Shown here: piece after piece, positions 7,430 to 15,882 of the stretch
How the letters are laid out: every line of letters begins with the position of its first letter
Numbering within the stretch: the first letter of the stretch is position 1
NCBI RefSeq assembly: GCF_028882275.1
Contig: NZ_JARBUT010000001.1
Span: 744,001 to 808,000 of the forward strand
DNA from: Nocardiopsis sp. N85
GTDB taxonomy: Bacteria > Actinomycetota > Actinomycetes > Streptosporangiales > Streptosporangiaceae
Direction of reading: 5' to 3'
Length of the DNA: 64,000 nucleotides
Notes under the pieces: generated by a model
Told to the model about the DNA's origin: nothing
What the model saw: only the letters and a program-made list of their open reading frames with translations
The model's database searches: none
Program-made: the position numbers and the translations under genes

Positions 7430-8698
7430 TCAGGCCTCCCGGGTGAGCTCGGGGGCGTTCCCTCCCGGGGCCGCCCTCCGGGCGGTCGGGGCGCCGGGCG
7501 CGGGAACCGCGCCGTCGCCACGATCCGGTGGTACCGCTCCGTCGGATCGACGGAGTGCGGGGGACCGGCGGGCGGCCAGTACGGCGGGTGTCATCGCGAG
7601 CAGGGCGGCCAGTGCCAGGGCGACACCGATCCATAGCGGTGCGCGCAGCCCGAAGGCCTCGATGCCCACTCCGCCCGCCCATGAGCCGACCACCACGCCC
7701 AGGGTGATGAACGAGGTGTGGACGGTGTTGACCATGGTCCCGGTCCCGCCCATCCGCTGCACGCGGGTGGCCATCGCCGGGTTGAGGGTGATGCCGACCA
7801 GTCCGATGCCGGCCATGGCGACCAGGACCGGGAGGGGCAGGTCGGCGAAGAGGGCGAAGCAGGTCAGGAACATCGTGTTGAGGGCCAGGCCCACCACGAT
7901 GACGGAGATCGCGCGGGAGGCGGCCAGCCGACCGACCACCGTGGTGCCCACCACCGTCGCCGCCCCGTAGCCGAGCAGGAGGAGCGGAACGACCTCCCGG
8001 GAGAATCCGGTGACCTCGGTGAGGATCGGGGTGAAGTAGGAGAACGCGCTGAAGGTCGCGCCGATGATGAGCGTGGAGGTCGCCATGCGCGCCCACAGCC
8101 GTGGTTCTCGGAGTCCGGCGCCGTCGCCGCGTCCGGTGCCCGGTCCGGCCGGTTCCAGGCGAGGGAGGTACAACGCGGTGACCACGGCGACCAGCAGGGT
8201 GAGGACGCCGACGGCGGCGAAGGCGGCCCGCCAGCCGAACTGACCGCCCAGGAACGTCGACAGTGGCAGGCCCAGCAGGGTCCCGACCATCACCCCTTGC
8301 AGGGTCACGCCGATGGCGCGTCCGCGCATGTGGGGTGGGACCAGGCGGGACGCGGTGGACACGGCCACGCCGAAGAAGCCGCCGGAGGCGGCCCCGGTGA
8401 TGATCCGGGCCGCCATCATGGTCGCGTAGGAGTCGGCCAGGGCGGCCAGGGTGTTGCCGGCGAAGAAGACGCCGAACAGCACCAGCAGGGCCCGGTCGGC
8501 GCGCAGCCGCACGACGGCCAGCGCCGAGACCGGGCCGCCCAGGCTCATGGCCACCGCGAACGCGGTGATGAGGTGGCCGATGCGGGTGACGGTGGTCTCC
8601 AGGTCCTCGGCCATCTGCGGCATGAGGCCGCCGACGAGGAACTCGCTGGTGACCATGGCGAACAGGCCGAGTGCCAGGAGGGGCACGGCAGGGGGCAC
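7430..8698 (-). CDS. MFS transporter, AraJ/Cmr-like sugar or drug efflux
   Basis: The 422-residue protein has twelve spans and the DHA1 N-terminus (LALGLFAMVTSEFLVGGLMP), which is typical of chloramphenicol/arabinose-type efflux proteins. The start at 8698 is preceded by AGGAGAG. Upstream (8719-8734) is a palindrome related to those in front of the neighbouring TetR and SDR genes, so the divergently arranged local TetR probably represses it. Residues about 395-422 are a Pro/Ala/Arg-rich tail after the last span. Its substrate is not predictable from the sequence. Confidence 0.85.
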   Translation of the reverse strand: MPPAVPLLALGLFAMVTSEFLVGGLMPQMAEDLETTVTRIGHLITAFAVAMSLGGPVSALAVVRLRADRALLVLFGVFFAGNTLAALADSYATMMAARIITGAASGGFFGVAVSTASRLVPPHMRGRAIGVTLQGVMVGTLLGLPLSTFLGGQFGWRAAFAAVGVLTLLVAVVTALYLPRLEPAGPGTGRGDGAGLREPRLWARMATSTLIIGATFSAFSYFTPILTEVTGFSREVVPLLLLGYGAATVVGTTVVGRLAASRAISVIVVGLALNTMFLTCFALFADLPLPVLVAMAGIGLVGITLNPAMATRVQRMGGTGTMVNTVHTSFITLGVVVGSWAGGVGIEAFGLRAPLWIGVALALAALLAMTPAVLAARRSPALRRSDGAVPPDRGDGAVPAPGAPTARRAAPGGNAPELTREA

Positions 8699-8718
8699 GG
8701 GATCTCTCCTCGTTTTTA

Positions 8719-8734
8719 TGAACTGTTCGTTTCA
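8719..8734. promoter_or_regulatory. Candidate TetR operator before the MFS gene
   Basis: TGAACTGTTCGTTTCA lies 21 bp upstream of the MFS start. It matches the palindrome at 10262-10277 (TGGATCGCTCGTTCCA) in 11 of 16 positions and shares its layout with 9390-9405. Operator function is inferred. Confidence 0.55.
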
Positions 8735-8771
8735 AAATGGGGGCGCGCGGAACGAGGTCGGGCCGGTGGCC

Positions 8772-9377
8772 TCAGGGGCGCAGTGACTCGACGGCGGTCG
8801 CGGCGACCGCCTCCAGGGCCGGGCGCTCGGCGCCGGACTGGGCGGCCACCCGGATCCCGGAGATGACCGAGGTGACGTACCAGGCCGACGCCTCGGGGTC
8901 GCGGTCGGGGCGCACCGATCCGTCGGCCTGACCGGCCATGACGGCGAGCCGGAGGCCGGTCAGCCGTCGGTCCAGGTCGGCGGCGAGCACCCGGGCGATC
9001 TCGGGATCACGCGAGGCGACGGAGGTGGTGGTGTTGACCACGAAGCAGCCGGATCCGGAGCCCGGCGCGCGGACCCGCGTCGCGTCGTCCACGATCTGTT
9101 CGAGCAGGGCGCGGATCCGCTCCAGGCCATCACGGTCGGCGTCGTCCAACAACGCCATCTGGCGGCCCGTCATCGTCGTGATGTAGTGCGCCAGGGCCCG
9201 GTGGAACAGGTGCTCCTTGGACCGGAACGTGTTGTACAGACTGCTGCGGTTCAACCCGGTGGCCTCGCACAGGTCGGCGGTGGAGGTGCCGTCGAACCCC
9301 TTGGCCCAGAACGCGTCGCGGGCGGCCTCGATCACCCGTTCCTCATCGAATCCCCGTGGTCTGCCCATGGGCGTCAC
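8772..9377 (-). CDS. TetR/AcrR-family repressor
   Basis: The 201-residue protein has the classic N-terminal HTH: VIEAARDAFWAKGFDGTST, then ADLCEATGLNRSSLYNTF, then KEHLFHRAL. The C-terminal half is an all-helical ligand domain with a GCFVVNTT segment typical of AcrR-like repressors of the YcdC/TetR_C group. A GTG at 9377 and an ATG at 9368 are both possible starts. It sits between the MFS and SDR genes, all on the minus strand. Similar 16-18 bp palindromes lie before each of the three, so it probably controls itself, the pump and the SDR. Confidence 0.88.
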   Translation of the reverse strand: MTPMGRPRGFDEERVIEAARDAFWAKGFDGTSTADLCEATGLNRSSLYNTFRSKEHLFHRALAHYITTMTGRQMALLDDADRDGLERIRALLEQIVDDATRVRAPGSGSGCFVVNTTTSVASRDPEIARVLAADLDRRLTGLRLAVMAGQADGSVRPDRDPEASAWYVTSVISGIRVAAQSGAERPALEAVAATAVESLRP

Positions 9378-9389
9378 GCTACCAGTTTG

Positions 9390-9405
9390 TGGACCGATCG
9401 GACCA
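9390..9405. promoter_or_regulatory. Candidate TetR autoregulatory operator
   Basis: TGGACCGATCGGACCA is a 16-bp palindrome with one mismatched pair, 13 bp upstream of the TetR GTG. Twelve of 16 positions match the site before the SDR gene (10262-10277). Confidence 0.6.
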
Positions 9406-9456
9406 AAACCGGGGCGCGGGTCGGGGCGGGCCGCGGAAGGGCCCGGCGGTGGGCGC

Positions 9457-10203
9457 TCAGGCGTTGGACCCCCCGTCCACGCCCAGGCGGGTCCCGGTGG
9501 TGAAACCGGCCCGGGGCGAGACCAGGTGGGCGACGGCCTCGGCGATCTCCTCCGGGGCGCCGAAGCGTCCCAGCGCCGATCCCCGCCTCTGGTCCTCGGC
9601 CCCGGGGCCGTCCTGGGGGTTCATCCGGGTGTCGGTGGAGCCGGGGGCGACCTCGTTGACGGTGATGCCGCGCGGCCCCAGTTCGCGGGCGAGCGCCTTG
9701 GTCAGTCCGGTGATCGCGGCCTTGGAGGCGGAGTAGGCGGCCAGTCCGGGGGAGGGCACCCGCTCGCCGAGGGAGGAGCCGATGTTGACGATCCGCCCTC
9801 CGTCGCCCAGGTGCCGGACGGCGGCGCGGGAGAGGAGCAGGGGGCCGAGCACGTTGACGTCGATCACCCGTGCCGCGGCCTCGGGGGTCAGTGATTCGAT
9901 GGGGCCGGCCGTGATGACCCCGGCGTTGTTGACCAGGATGTCGAGGCCGCCCAAGAGGCCGGCGGCCTCCTCCACCAGCCGTTCGGCCTCCTCGGGACGG
10001 CCGGTGTCGGCCTGGAGGGTCACCGCCTTCCCGCCGGTGTGCTCACCGATCCGGGCCGCGGTGGCCTCGGCCGCTCGCCGGTCGGAGCCGTAGCCGATCG
10101 CCACCGCCGCCCCGTCCCGTGCCAGGCGCAGGGCGATGGCCGCGCCGATGCCCCGGCCGCCACCGGTGATCAGGGCCCGCTTGCCGTCGAGGATGCCGTT
10201 CAT
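9457..10203 (-). CDS. SDR-family oxidoreductase (FabG-like)
   Basis: From the ATG at 10203 the protein has 248 residues. It shows the classical short-chain dehydrogenase motifs: TGGGRGIG (cofactor binding, about 13-20), NNAG (about 90), a Ser in IGSSLG (about 140), and YSASK (active-site Tyr and Lys, about 155). It also has the C-terminal GVDGGSNA end. A Gly-rich loop and YGSDR after strand 2 suggest NADP(H). A palindrome lies 58-75 bp upstream, related to that of the adjacent TetR gene. The likely role is reduction of a small carbonyl made or encountered when the linked MFS pump is induced; the substrate is unknown. Confidence 0.87.
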   Translation of the reverse strand: MNGILDGKRALITGGGRGIGAAIALRLARDGAAVAIGYGSDRRAAEATAARIGEHTGGKAVTLQADTGRPEEAERLVEEAAGLLGGLDILVNNAGVITAGPIESLTPEAAARVIDVNVLGPLLLSRAAVRHLGDGGRIVNIGSSLGERVPSPGLAAYSASKAAITGLTKALARELGPRGITVNEVAPGSTDTRMNPQDGPGAEDQRRGSALGRFGAPEEIAEAVAHLVSPRAGFTTGTRLGVDGGSNA

Positions 10204-10260
10204 GTCGTGATCTCCCGATCCGTGATCGAAACGCAGGGGGGAACGAGGGGGCGACCAATT

Positions 10261-10278
10261 TTGGATCGCTCGTTCCAA
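10261..10278. promoter_or_regulatory. Candidate TetR operator before the SDR gene
   Basis: TTGGATCGCTCGTTCCAA is an 18-bp imperfect palindrome (14 of 18 symmetric) upstream of the SDR start. TetR-family sites of the TTGGAACGATCGTTCCAA style look like this. Confidence 0.6.
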
Positions 10279-10324
10279 TACGGAGAACCTAGCACGCCCG
10301 GAGGGAGCCCGGGGGTGGCGTGGG

Positions 10325-10840
10325 TCACCCCCGGCGGTGGGTCGGCCCTCCCGGGGGTCGGCCCTCCCACTCCAGGGCGGGCACCACCATGTACGGGACC
10401 AGGGTGGCCGCACCGGCCCCGCACCGACCGTGACGTTGCAGGTCGATCAGGGCCGAGGCGATCAGGACGGCGTTGTGGCGCAACTCGGAGTCGGTCGTGC
10501 CCATCGGGATGACCCGGCGCACGTGATGGCAGCGCGCCCCGTCGACCTCGTGCACCATCCCCACGACATGGGTGCGCGCCAACCGCCGCATCGCCGCCAC
10601 CGGGGGGATCCGGTACCGGTACCGGCAGCGCAGCCGGACCCCGTCGGGTCCGGTGGACTCCGCCTCGTAGGTGATGGACTCCCAGTCCTCGTCCACCTGT
10701 CGGACGGTGGTCCCCATGGCCCGCGCCCACGCGTCGATCCCGGCCCGGTCGTGGGCGGTGAGCACGTCCTCGCGCCCCTCGCGCGTCGGCCCCCGTGCCG
10801 CCTCGTCCCCGGGGGCGGGCGTCACCGCTCCGCCCCTCAC
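10325..10840 (-). CDS. Unknown soluble protein
   Basis: The frame gives 171 residues. The first about 26 are low-complexity Gly/Pro/Arg, so a GTG near 10762 (VLTAHDRAGID) may be the true start. The remainder is beta-rich (DWESITYEAES, RLRCRYRYRIPP), then has His-Arg pairs and two helices, a layout compatible with a small ligand-binding or SRPBCC-like fold. I do not recognise the family. It is followed upstream (10895-10986) by two strong hairpins that close the neighbouring minus-strand transcript. Confidence 0.5.
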   Translation of the reverse strand: MRGGAVTPAPGDEAARGPTREGREDVLTAHDRAGIDAWARAMGTTVRQVDEDWESITYEAESTGPDGVRLRCRYRYRIPPVAAMRRLARTHVVGMVHEVDGARCHHVRRVIPMGTTDSELRHNAVLIASALIDLQRHGRCGAGAATLVPYMVVPALEWEGRPPGGPTHRRG

Positions 10841-10894
10841 CCGTGATCACCCCGTGCGCGGGCGACGGTGTGCGTCATCGTCGATGATCCTCGA

Positions 10895-10986
10895 AACGTC
10901 GGTGGGGTCCCGGACCCCCGATCCGGGACCCCACCGACGTTAACCCGTCAAGGCCCGGACGGGGGGCACGGAATGTGCCCCCCGTC
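10895..10986 (-). terminator. Two successive strong hairpins after the XRE-TPR gene
   Basis: The distal stem is 20 bp and perfect (AACGTCGGTGGGGTCCCGGA at 10895-10914 pairs with 10922-10941, 7-base loop). The proximal one is 12 bp and perfect (GACGGGGGGCAC at 10958-10969 with 10975-10986). Both lie within 101 bp of the minus-strand stop at 10996, as expected for a tandem terminator. Confidence 0.65.
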
Positions 10987-10995
10987 AGGTAAAAC

Positions 10996-12234
10996 TCAGG
11001 CCGGTAGGCCCACCCGGTCGGCCAGGGCGCCCGCCGCCGCACGGTGCTCGCGCGACCGCAGGCCCTCGATGATCATGGCGCGGGCGTGGCCGTTGTAGCG
11101 GACGGTCTCCGGGGCGGTGGCGTGCGCCTGTGCCAGCAACCGCAGCGCCTCGCCCTCACGGCCGTCCGACCGGTGGGCGCGGGCCTGCTCGATCCGGTGC
11201 CGGGCACGGCGCGGACGCGACGGGATGACGTGCGCCTCCGAGCGCATGGCCTGGCGCACCCCCTCGCCGCCGTTGCGCAGCTCCACGGCCACGGTGACCG
11301 CGTGCGCGCCCATGATCGCCTTCGAGAAGGAGGTCACCGGGTGATAGAACCCGGCGGGGAGCCGTTCGGCGACCCGTCGTGCCGTGTCCCACCGCTGCCA
11401 GGCCGTACCGCCCTCGCCCCGGCGGGCCGCGGTGTACCCGGCCTCGAACTGGAGGGCGCCCCACAGGGACAGCAGCTCGTCGGAGTCCCGCTCGGTGATC
11501 CGGGTGCCCAGGTGCGCCAACGCGCCCTCGGCCACCGCGTCGGCGGCGTCCCAGTCGCCCGCGTCGCGGTGCGCCTGGGTCATCAGCCAGGCGGCGATGC
11601 CCAGGGCGCGCGGGTCGTCGGACTCCCGGGCCGTCACCACCGCGCGTTCGCACACCCGCCACAGCAGACTCTGCGCCGGCTGGTAGGCGATGAAGAACTG
11701 CGCCAGCGAGTACACCTCCGACAGCGCCGCGCGGGCGGCGCGCCGGTCGGACTCCCCGTCGGCCCCGTGCACGGCCGCCTGGGCGTCCTCGATCAGGCCG
11801 GGCAGCAGGGCGCCCAGCACCTCGCGGTGGTCGGGCGCCGCGTGCCGGGCCCGCCATGCTCCCCGCAGGCGGGACCGCAGGTGGGGGAGGGTGGGCGGGG
11901 GTCGGTCGGTGAGCGGGATGAACACGTTGATCGCGGCCCGCACGGCGGGCAGCCGCCGGTGCCCGGGGCCGCTGAACGGTTCCACCGGGATCGACCGGGC
12001 CCCGGTCAGCGCGGCCAGGTCGCGTACCCGCAGCGCCTCGGCCAGTTTGAGCAGGAGCGGCAGCTTGGGGGTACCCAACCGACCGGTCTCCAGCGCCTTC
12101 ACCCAGGAGGCGGACCGGCCCACCATCCCGCCCAGGACCTCGCGGGTCATGCCCCTGCGGGTGCGGTGCAGTCGGAGGCGGGTGCCGAAGGGTATCTCGG
12201 GGTCGACGGATTCCCCGACGTCGTCGAAGGTCAC
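10996..12234 (-). CDS. XRE regulator with tetratricopeptide-like C-terminus
   Basis: The 412-residue protein starts at GTG 12234, with GGAAGGA a few bases upstream. Residues 17-75 form an XRE helix-turn-helix (RLHRTRRGMTREVLGGMVGR, then SWVKALETGR). The remaining about 320 residues are helical repeats with alternating Ala/Leu and short turns (for example SLAQFFIAYQPAQSLLWRV and ARALGIAAWLMTQAHRD). This is the TPR-like half seen in many actinomycete regulators that sense peptides or partner proteins. It is divergent from the methyltransferase gene at 12893 across a 658-bp gap, so that gene is a candidate target. A tandem hairpin terminator follows it. Confidence 0.85.
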   Translation of the reverse strand: MTFDDVGESVDPEIPFGTRLRLHRTRRGMTREVLGGMVGRSASWVKALETGRLGTPKLPLLLKLAEALRVRDLAALTGARSIPVEPFSGPGHRRLPAVRAAINVFIPLTDRPPPTLPHLRSRLRGAWRARHAAPDHREVLGALLPGLIEDAQAAVHGADGESDRRAARAALSEVYSLAQFFIAYQPAQSLLWRVCERAVVTARESDDPRALGIAAWLMTQAHRDAGDWDAADAVAEGALAHLGTRITERDSDELLSLWGALQFEAGYTAARRGEGGTAWQRWDTARRVAERLPAGFYHPVTSFSKAIMGAHAVTVAVELRNGGEGVRQAMRSEAHVIPSRPRRARHRIEQARAHRSDGREGEALRLLAQAHATAPETVRYNGHARAMIIEGLRSREHRAAAGALADRVGLPA

Positions 12235-12892
12235 GTGTCGTCCTTCCCGGTGCGCCGCGCCCTCGGGGGCGGCGTCCCATGACATTCCCCCGTGGGGGAG
12301 GGCACCAGAGTAGGGGCGGCGGGCACGCTCCGGGAGGGTTTCGGCACGATCCGTCGCCGGCGCATCGTCCCGCCACCGCGCTCGCGCCCCCACGGGGGAC
12401 GGTCGATCACCCCGGACCGGTCGGCGGAGGACGGCGGACACGGTTCGCGAGGTGGGGGCGCGAGCGCGGCGCGCACCGGCGGCGAGCGCCTCCCCGGGCA
12501 CGGCGTCGGTCGTGTCCGGACACGGTGGCCCCGGCCGCACCGGTGCCCTCCGGTGAGGATCCGGTGACGGGCGTCGGTCGCGGTGAACGGGAGACCCTTG
12601 CCGGTCGTCCCACCGCTGTGAAGGCGGGTCGATCGGCGCGGACGGGAGGGGCACGGGTGCGGGGTCCGGCCCTCGCGCCACGGTGACGGGCCCCTGGCCA
12701 CAGGCGGCCACGGGGCTTCGGGACCCCCGGTGTTCAAGGGGGAGAAGAGTAGAATGTCCGATTACCGTGTTGGCGGCCGGCGTACCCTGCGACCCTCGCG
12801 AAGAGCCGCGGAACCCCACACGGGCAAGGGTGCCGGTCGGTTCGACGACCCGCCGCCGGGCGGGTGGATCACCCTTGACCGAGGAGCCCGTG
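12235..12892. other. 658-bp divergent intergenic region with an 18-bp inverted repeat
   Basis: No gene is supported here. The stretch contains a perfect 18-bp inverted repeat, GTGGGGGCGCGAGCGCGG at 12452-12469 and its complement at 12376-12393, separated by 58 bp. A short CCCCC-GTG-GGGG hairpin lies close to the XRE start. The methyltransferase ribosome site (GAGGAG) sits at its right end. It should hold the divergent promoters of the XRE-TPR and methyltransferase genes, but I cannot name -35/-10 boxes. Confidence 0.5.
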
Positions 12893-13978
12893 ATGACCAC
12901 GCAGACCACAGGGCAGGCACTGGACCGGGACGCGGTGGAGGAGTTCGCCGGTCGGCTGATCGGCTTCATGGACTCCGGCAGCGCCGCCCTGTTGTGCGGT
13001 CTGGGACACCGGCTGGGCCTGTTCGACACGATGGCGGGCCGAGGCGCGATGACCGGCCCGGAGGTGGCGCACGAGGCCGGTCTGAACGAGCGCTACGTGT
13101 GCGAGTGGCTGGCCGGCGCGACCATGGCCGGGGTGATCGAGTACGACCCGCCGTCCGGTACCTACCTGCTGCCCCCCGAGCACGCCGCCTGTCTGACCCG
13201 CGCGGCCGGGCCCGACAACCTCGCCCGGCTCCTGACGGTCCTGTCGATGCTGGCGCGGGTGGACGAGCAGGTGGAGGAGGCGTTCCGCAGGGGCGGTGGC
13301 GTGCCCTACAGCGCTTATGAGCGGTTCCAGGAGGTGATGGCCGAGGACAGCGGTGTACTGGTGGACGCCTCCCTCATCGACACGACACTGCCGTTGGTGG
13401 AGGGCCTGCCCGAACGGTTGGCCCTGGGCATCGACGTGGCCGATGTGGGCTGCGGGCGCGGCCGCGCCCTCAACGTGATGGGCCGGACCTATCCGCGCAG
13501 CCGGTTCGTCGGCTACGACTTCTCCCCGGAGGCCGTCGCGTTCGCCCGGGGGCAGGCCGACGCGATGGGGCTGTCCAACGTGCGGTTCGAGCTGCGCGAC
13601 GTCTCCACGCTGGACATCGAGGACGGCTACGACCTCATCACGGCCTTCGACACCATCCACGACCAGGCGCACCCCGCCCGGGTGCTCGCCGGGATCCACC
13701 GGGCGCTGCGGCCCGACGGCGTGTTCCTCATGGCGGACATCAAGGCGTCGAGCGACCTGCACGAGAACGCGGAGCTGCCGTGGGCGACGTTCCTCTACAC
13801 GGTCTCCCTCATGCACTGCATGACGGTGTCCCTGGCCCTGGGCGGCGATGGCCTGGGCACGGCGTGGGGCGAGCAGAAGGCGCGCGCCATGCTGGCCGAG
13901 GCGGGGTTCGGCCGGGTGCGGATCGAGGAGAACGACATCGACCCGTTCAACAACTACTACGTCTGTGCCCAGGGCTGA
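12893..13978 (+). CDS. Class I SAM-dependent methyltransferase with N-terminal winged helix (Rv2258c-like)
   Basis: The 361-residue protein starts at ATG 12893 after GAGGAG. Residues 5-75 form the winged-helix dimerisation domain of small-molecule methyltransferases (LLCGLGHRLGLFDTMAG, then a VAHEAGLNERYVCEWL helix). The Rossmann methyltransferase domain follows with motif I VADVGCGRGRAL at about 180, the acidic residue at the end of strand 2 (FVGYDFSPEA) and motif III-like DLITAFDTIHD. The architecture matches mycobacterial Rv2258c-type proteins. The substrate is unknown. It may be controlled by the divergent XRE-TPR protein. Confidence 0.85.
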   Translation: MTTQTTGQALDRDAVEEFAGRLIGFMDSGSAALLCGLGHRLGLFDTMAGRGAMTGPEVAHEAGLNERYVCEWLAGATMAGVIEYDPPSGTYLLPPEHAACLTRAAGPDNLARLLTVLSMLARVDEQVEEAFRRGGGVPYSAYERFQEVMAEDSGVLVDASLIDTTLPLVEGLPERLALGIDVADVGCGRGRALNVMGRTYPRSRFVGYDFSPEAVAFARGQADAMGLSNVRFELRDVSTLDIEDGYDLITAFDTIHDQAHPARVLAGIHRALRPDGVFLMADIKASSDLHENAELPWATFLYTVSLMHCMTVSLALGGDGLGTAWGEQKARAMLAEAGFGRVRIEENDIDPFNNYYVCAQG

Positions 13979-14065
13979 ACCGGGCGGCCCTCGGTCTCGG
14001 CGGGCCGTGGAGTGCGGTAAGGTTCTACCTGTTGGCGACGTCGGAGACGACGGTCGTCCGGCGGA

Positions 14066-14139
<74 letters not shown>

Positions 14140-14147
14140 CAGAGGAA

Positions 14148-14175
14148 GGGCGTTCACCACGGTGAACGCCCTTTT
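14148..14175 (+). terminator. Intrinsic terminator of tRNA-Pro
   Basis: GGGCGTTCAC at 14148-14157 pairs with GTGAACGCCC at 14162-14171 around a CACG loop, followed by TTTT. Confidence 0.85.
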
Positions 14176-14192
14176 CGCATGTCCGGTGCCCT

Positions 14193-14636
14193 TCACCCTC
14201 CGCTGGACAGGCCCGCCGCGGGCCGCGCGTGAGCGGTGGGCAGGGCGGCGAGGACGGCGCGGGTCCCCTCCAGGACGGTGTTGAGGGCGCGCTCGGCGGC
14301 CGCGGTGTCGTCGGCGGACAGGCGCTCCCAGATCGGGTCCGTGAGTTCGGCGATGCGTTCCCCGGTCCGGCCGAGGAACCCCCGGCCCGTGTCGGTGATC
14401 CTTCCATCGGAGATCAGGCCGCGTTCGGTCAGGTCGGCCAGCAGGGAATCGGGGTCGGGGAAGTGCGTCTGGTCGCGGATGTGCGCGGACAGGTCGCCGG
14501 GCCCCTCGAAGTGCTCGGCGATGCGGAGCGCGACCCACTGCGGCTCGGACAGTCCGCTGTCGGCGAGGACGGCGGTGAGGAGCGCGTTGAGGGTCTTCTC
14601 CGTGCGGCCGATGAGTCGGGTTCCGAACGGGATCAT
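14193..14636 (-). CDS. MarR-family-like regulator (member 1 of divergent pair)
   Basis: The 147-residue protein starts at ATG 14636 with AGGAGAT ahead of it; the frame's upstream extension runs through the operator region and is not needed. It has a helix-rich winged-helix layout: LNALLTAVLADSGLSEPQWVALRIAEHF, then a recognition region LLADLTERGLISDGRITDTGRGFL that contains the DNA wing, then a C-terminal dimer helix. It is divergent from a second MarR gene, 82 bp apart, with two related palindromes between them. No efflux or enzyme gene is next to the pair, so they may control each other and distant targets. Confidence 0.82.
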   Translation of the reverse strand: MIPFGTRLIGRTEKTLNALLTAVLADSGLSEPQWVALRIAEHFEGPGDLSAHIRDQTHFPDPDSLLADLTERGLISDGRITDTGRGFLGRTGERIAELTDPIWERLSADDTAAAERALNTVLEGTRAVLAALPTAHARPAAGLSSGG

Positions 14637-14657
14637 GGCGATCTCCTTCTTCCTGAT

Positions 14658-14700
14658 TGTTGGTCCGACCAACATTACATGAGTGTTGGTATCGCCAACA
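14658..14700. promoter_or_regulatory. Two MarR-type operators in a divergent promoter
   Basis: Site 1 is TGTTGGTCCGACCAACA (14658-14674), a perfect 17-bp palindrome. Site 2 is TGTTGGTATCGCCAACA (14684-14700), with the same TGTTGG/CCAACA half-sites. Their centres are 26 bp apart, about 2.5 helical turns. They lie between two divergent MarR genes. Confidence 0.8.
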
Positions 14701-14718
14701 AGCGGTATCGTGGGCGGC

Positions 14719-15168
14719 ATGGTTCGGCGACTCGACGATCGGGCGACCTGGCTGGTGGGCCGGGCGCACCTGCGTTCCCACCGGCTCCTGCACGAGGCGT
14801 TCGCGGAGGCCGGTGCGCGCCCGTACCACTACCGCGTGCTCGCCGCCCTGGAGGAGTCCGGTCCGCTGAGCCAGGCCGACCTGGGGCGGCTCACCGATCT
14901 CGACCGCAGTGACGTCACGACCTCGCTCGACGCCCTCGGCCGGAGCGGCCTCACCGTGCGCGAGCCCGATCCGGCCCACCGTCGGCGCAACCGCGTCTCC
15001 ATCACGGAGGCGGGCCGCGCGGAACTGCTCCGGCTCGACGCCGTGCTCTCCGGTGTCCAGGACCGGTTCCTGGGCCCGCTCTCGGAACCGGAGCGCGTCG
15101 TGTTCCTCGACCTGGCCGCCCGGCTGGCGGGTGACGGCGCGCCCGGCGGTCCGGGACGGAGCGGGTAG
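14719..15168 (+). CDS. MarR-family regulator (member 2 of divergent pair)
   Basis: The ATG at 14719 gives 149 residues. The winged-helix core is clear: YHYRVLAALEESGPLSQADL, then LGRLTDLDRSDVTTSLDALG, then the wing VREPDPAHRRRNRVSITEAG with the conserved D-x-R-R, then a dimerisation helix. MarR proteins are dimeric repressors released by small phenolic or oxidising ligands. It is divergent from a paralogue-like gene, sharing two palindromic operators, the second 19 bp before this start, where binding would block RNA polymerase. Confidence 0.9.
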   Translation: MVRRLDDRATWLVGRAHLRSHRLLHEAFAEAGARPYHYRVLAALEESGPLSQADLGRLTDLDRSDVTTSLDALGRSGLTVREPDPAHRRRNRVSITEAGRAELLRLDAVLSGVQDRFLGPLSEPERVVFLDLAARLAGDGAPGGPGRSG

Positions 15169-15360
15169 ACCGCGCACGGACCGGGGGTGACCGATCGGGC
15201 TCCGGGGCCCGGGTTCCGAACCCCGTGGCACGCGACGGGACGCGGCGGAGCCGTGACACCGGTTGGGAGCACGATGTCGTGTTCGTGCACGTCACGCCGG
15301 TGAACGGGCCGCGGCGGCACGGGCGGTTCCCCCGGCGGTCGGGCGGGTAGGTGGTCCGGC

Positions 15361-15882
15361 ATGCTGGAAAGTCTCTTCGGTGTCGCACTCGACCGGCTGT
15401 CGCTGATCCTGTTCTCCGCGGTCGGCATCTTCGCCACCGTCATCACCTACACGCGTATCGCGGGGCTGCGCAGCTTCTCCAAGATGTCGAGCTTCGACTT
15501 CGCCATGACGGTCGCCGTCGGATCGCTCGTGGCGACGGTCGCGGTGGCGCAGGTGACGCTCGTGGAGGGCATGACGGCACTGGCGGTGCTCTACCTTCTC
15601 CAGGTCGTCATCGCCCTGCTGCGCCGCTTCTCGCCGTTCCAGCGGGTGGTCGACAACGCCCCGCTGCTGCTCATGTCCGAGGGCACGATGCTCCAGGACA
15701 ACATGAGGAGGTCACGGATCACCGAGGACGACCTGCGGTCGAAACTGCGCAGCGCCGATGTCGGGAGCATGGACTCGGTGCGCGCGGTCGTACTGGAGAC
15801 GACCGGGGACATCAGCGTGCTCCAGGGGCGGGAGGTGGATCCGTGGCTGCTGGAGGGCGTACGGAAGGGCCGGGGACGGTGA
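15361..15882 (+). CDS. DUF421 (YetF-like) membrane protein
   Basis: The 173-residue protein has three N-terminal membrane spans (about 14-36, 45-66, 72-90). The IAGLRSFSKMSSFDFAMTVA motif between spans 1 and 2 is the conserved signature of the DUF421/YetF family. A soluble C-terminal part with RSRITEDDLRSKLRSADVG and VLETTGDISVLQ follows. YetF-type proteins are small membrane proteins of unclear function, in Bacillus tied to spore or germination physiology. It is monocistronic, with a hairpin over its stop codon. Confidence 0.88.
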   Translation: MLESLFGVALDRLSLILFSAVGIFATVITYTRIAGLRSFSKMSSFDFAMTVAVGSLVATVAVAQVTLVEGMTALAVLYLLQVVIALLRRFSPFQRVVDNAPLLLMSEGTMLQDNMRRSRITEDDLRSKLRSADVGSMDSVRAVVLETTGDISVLQGREVDPWLLEGVRKGRGR

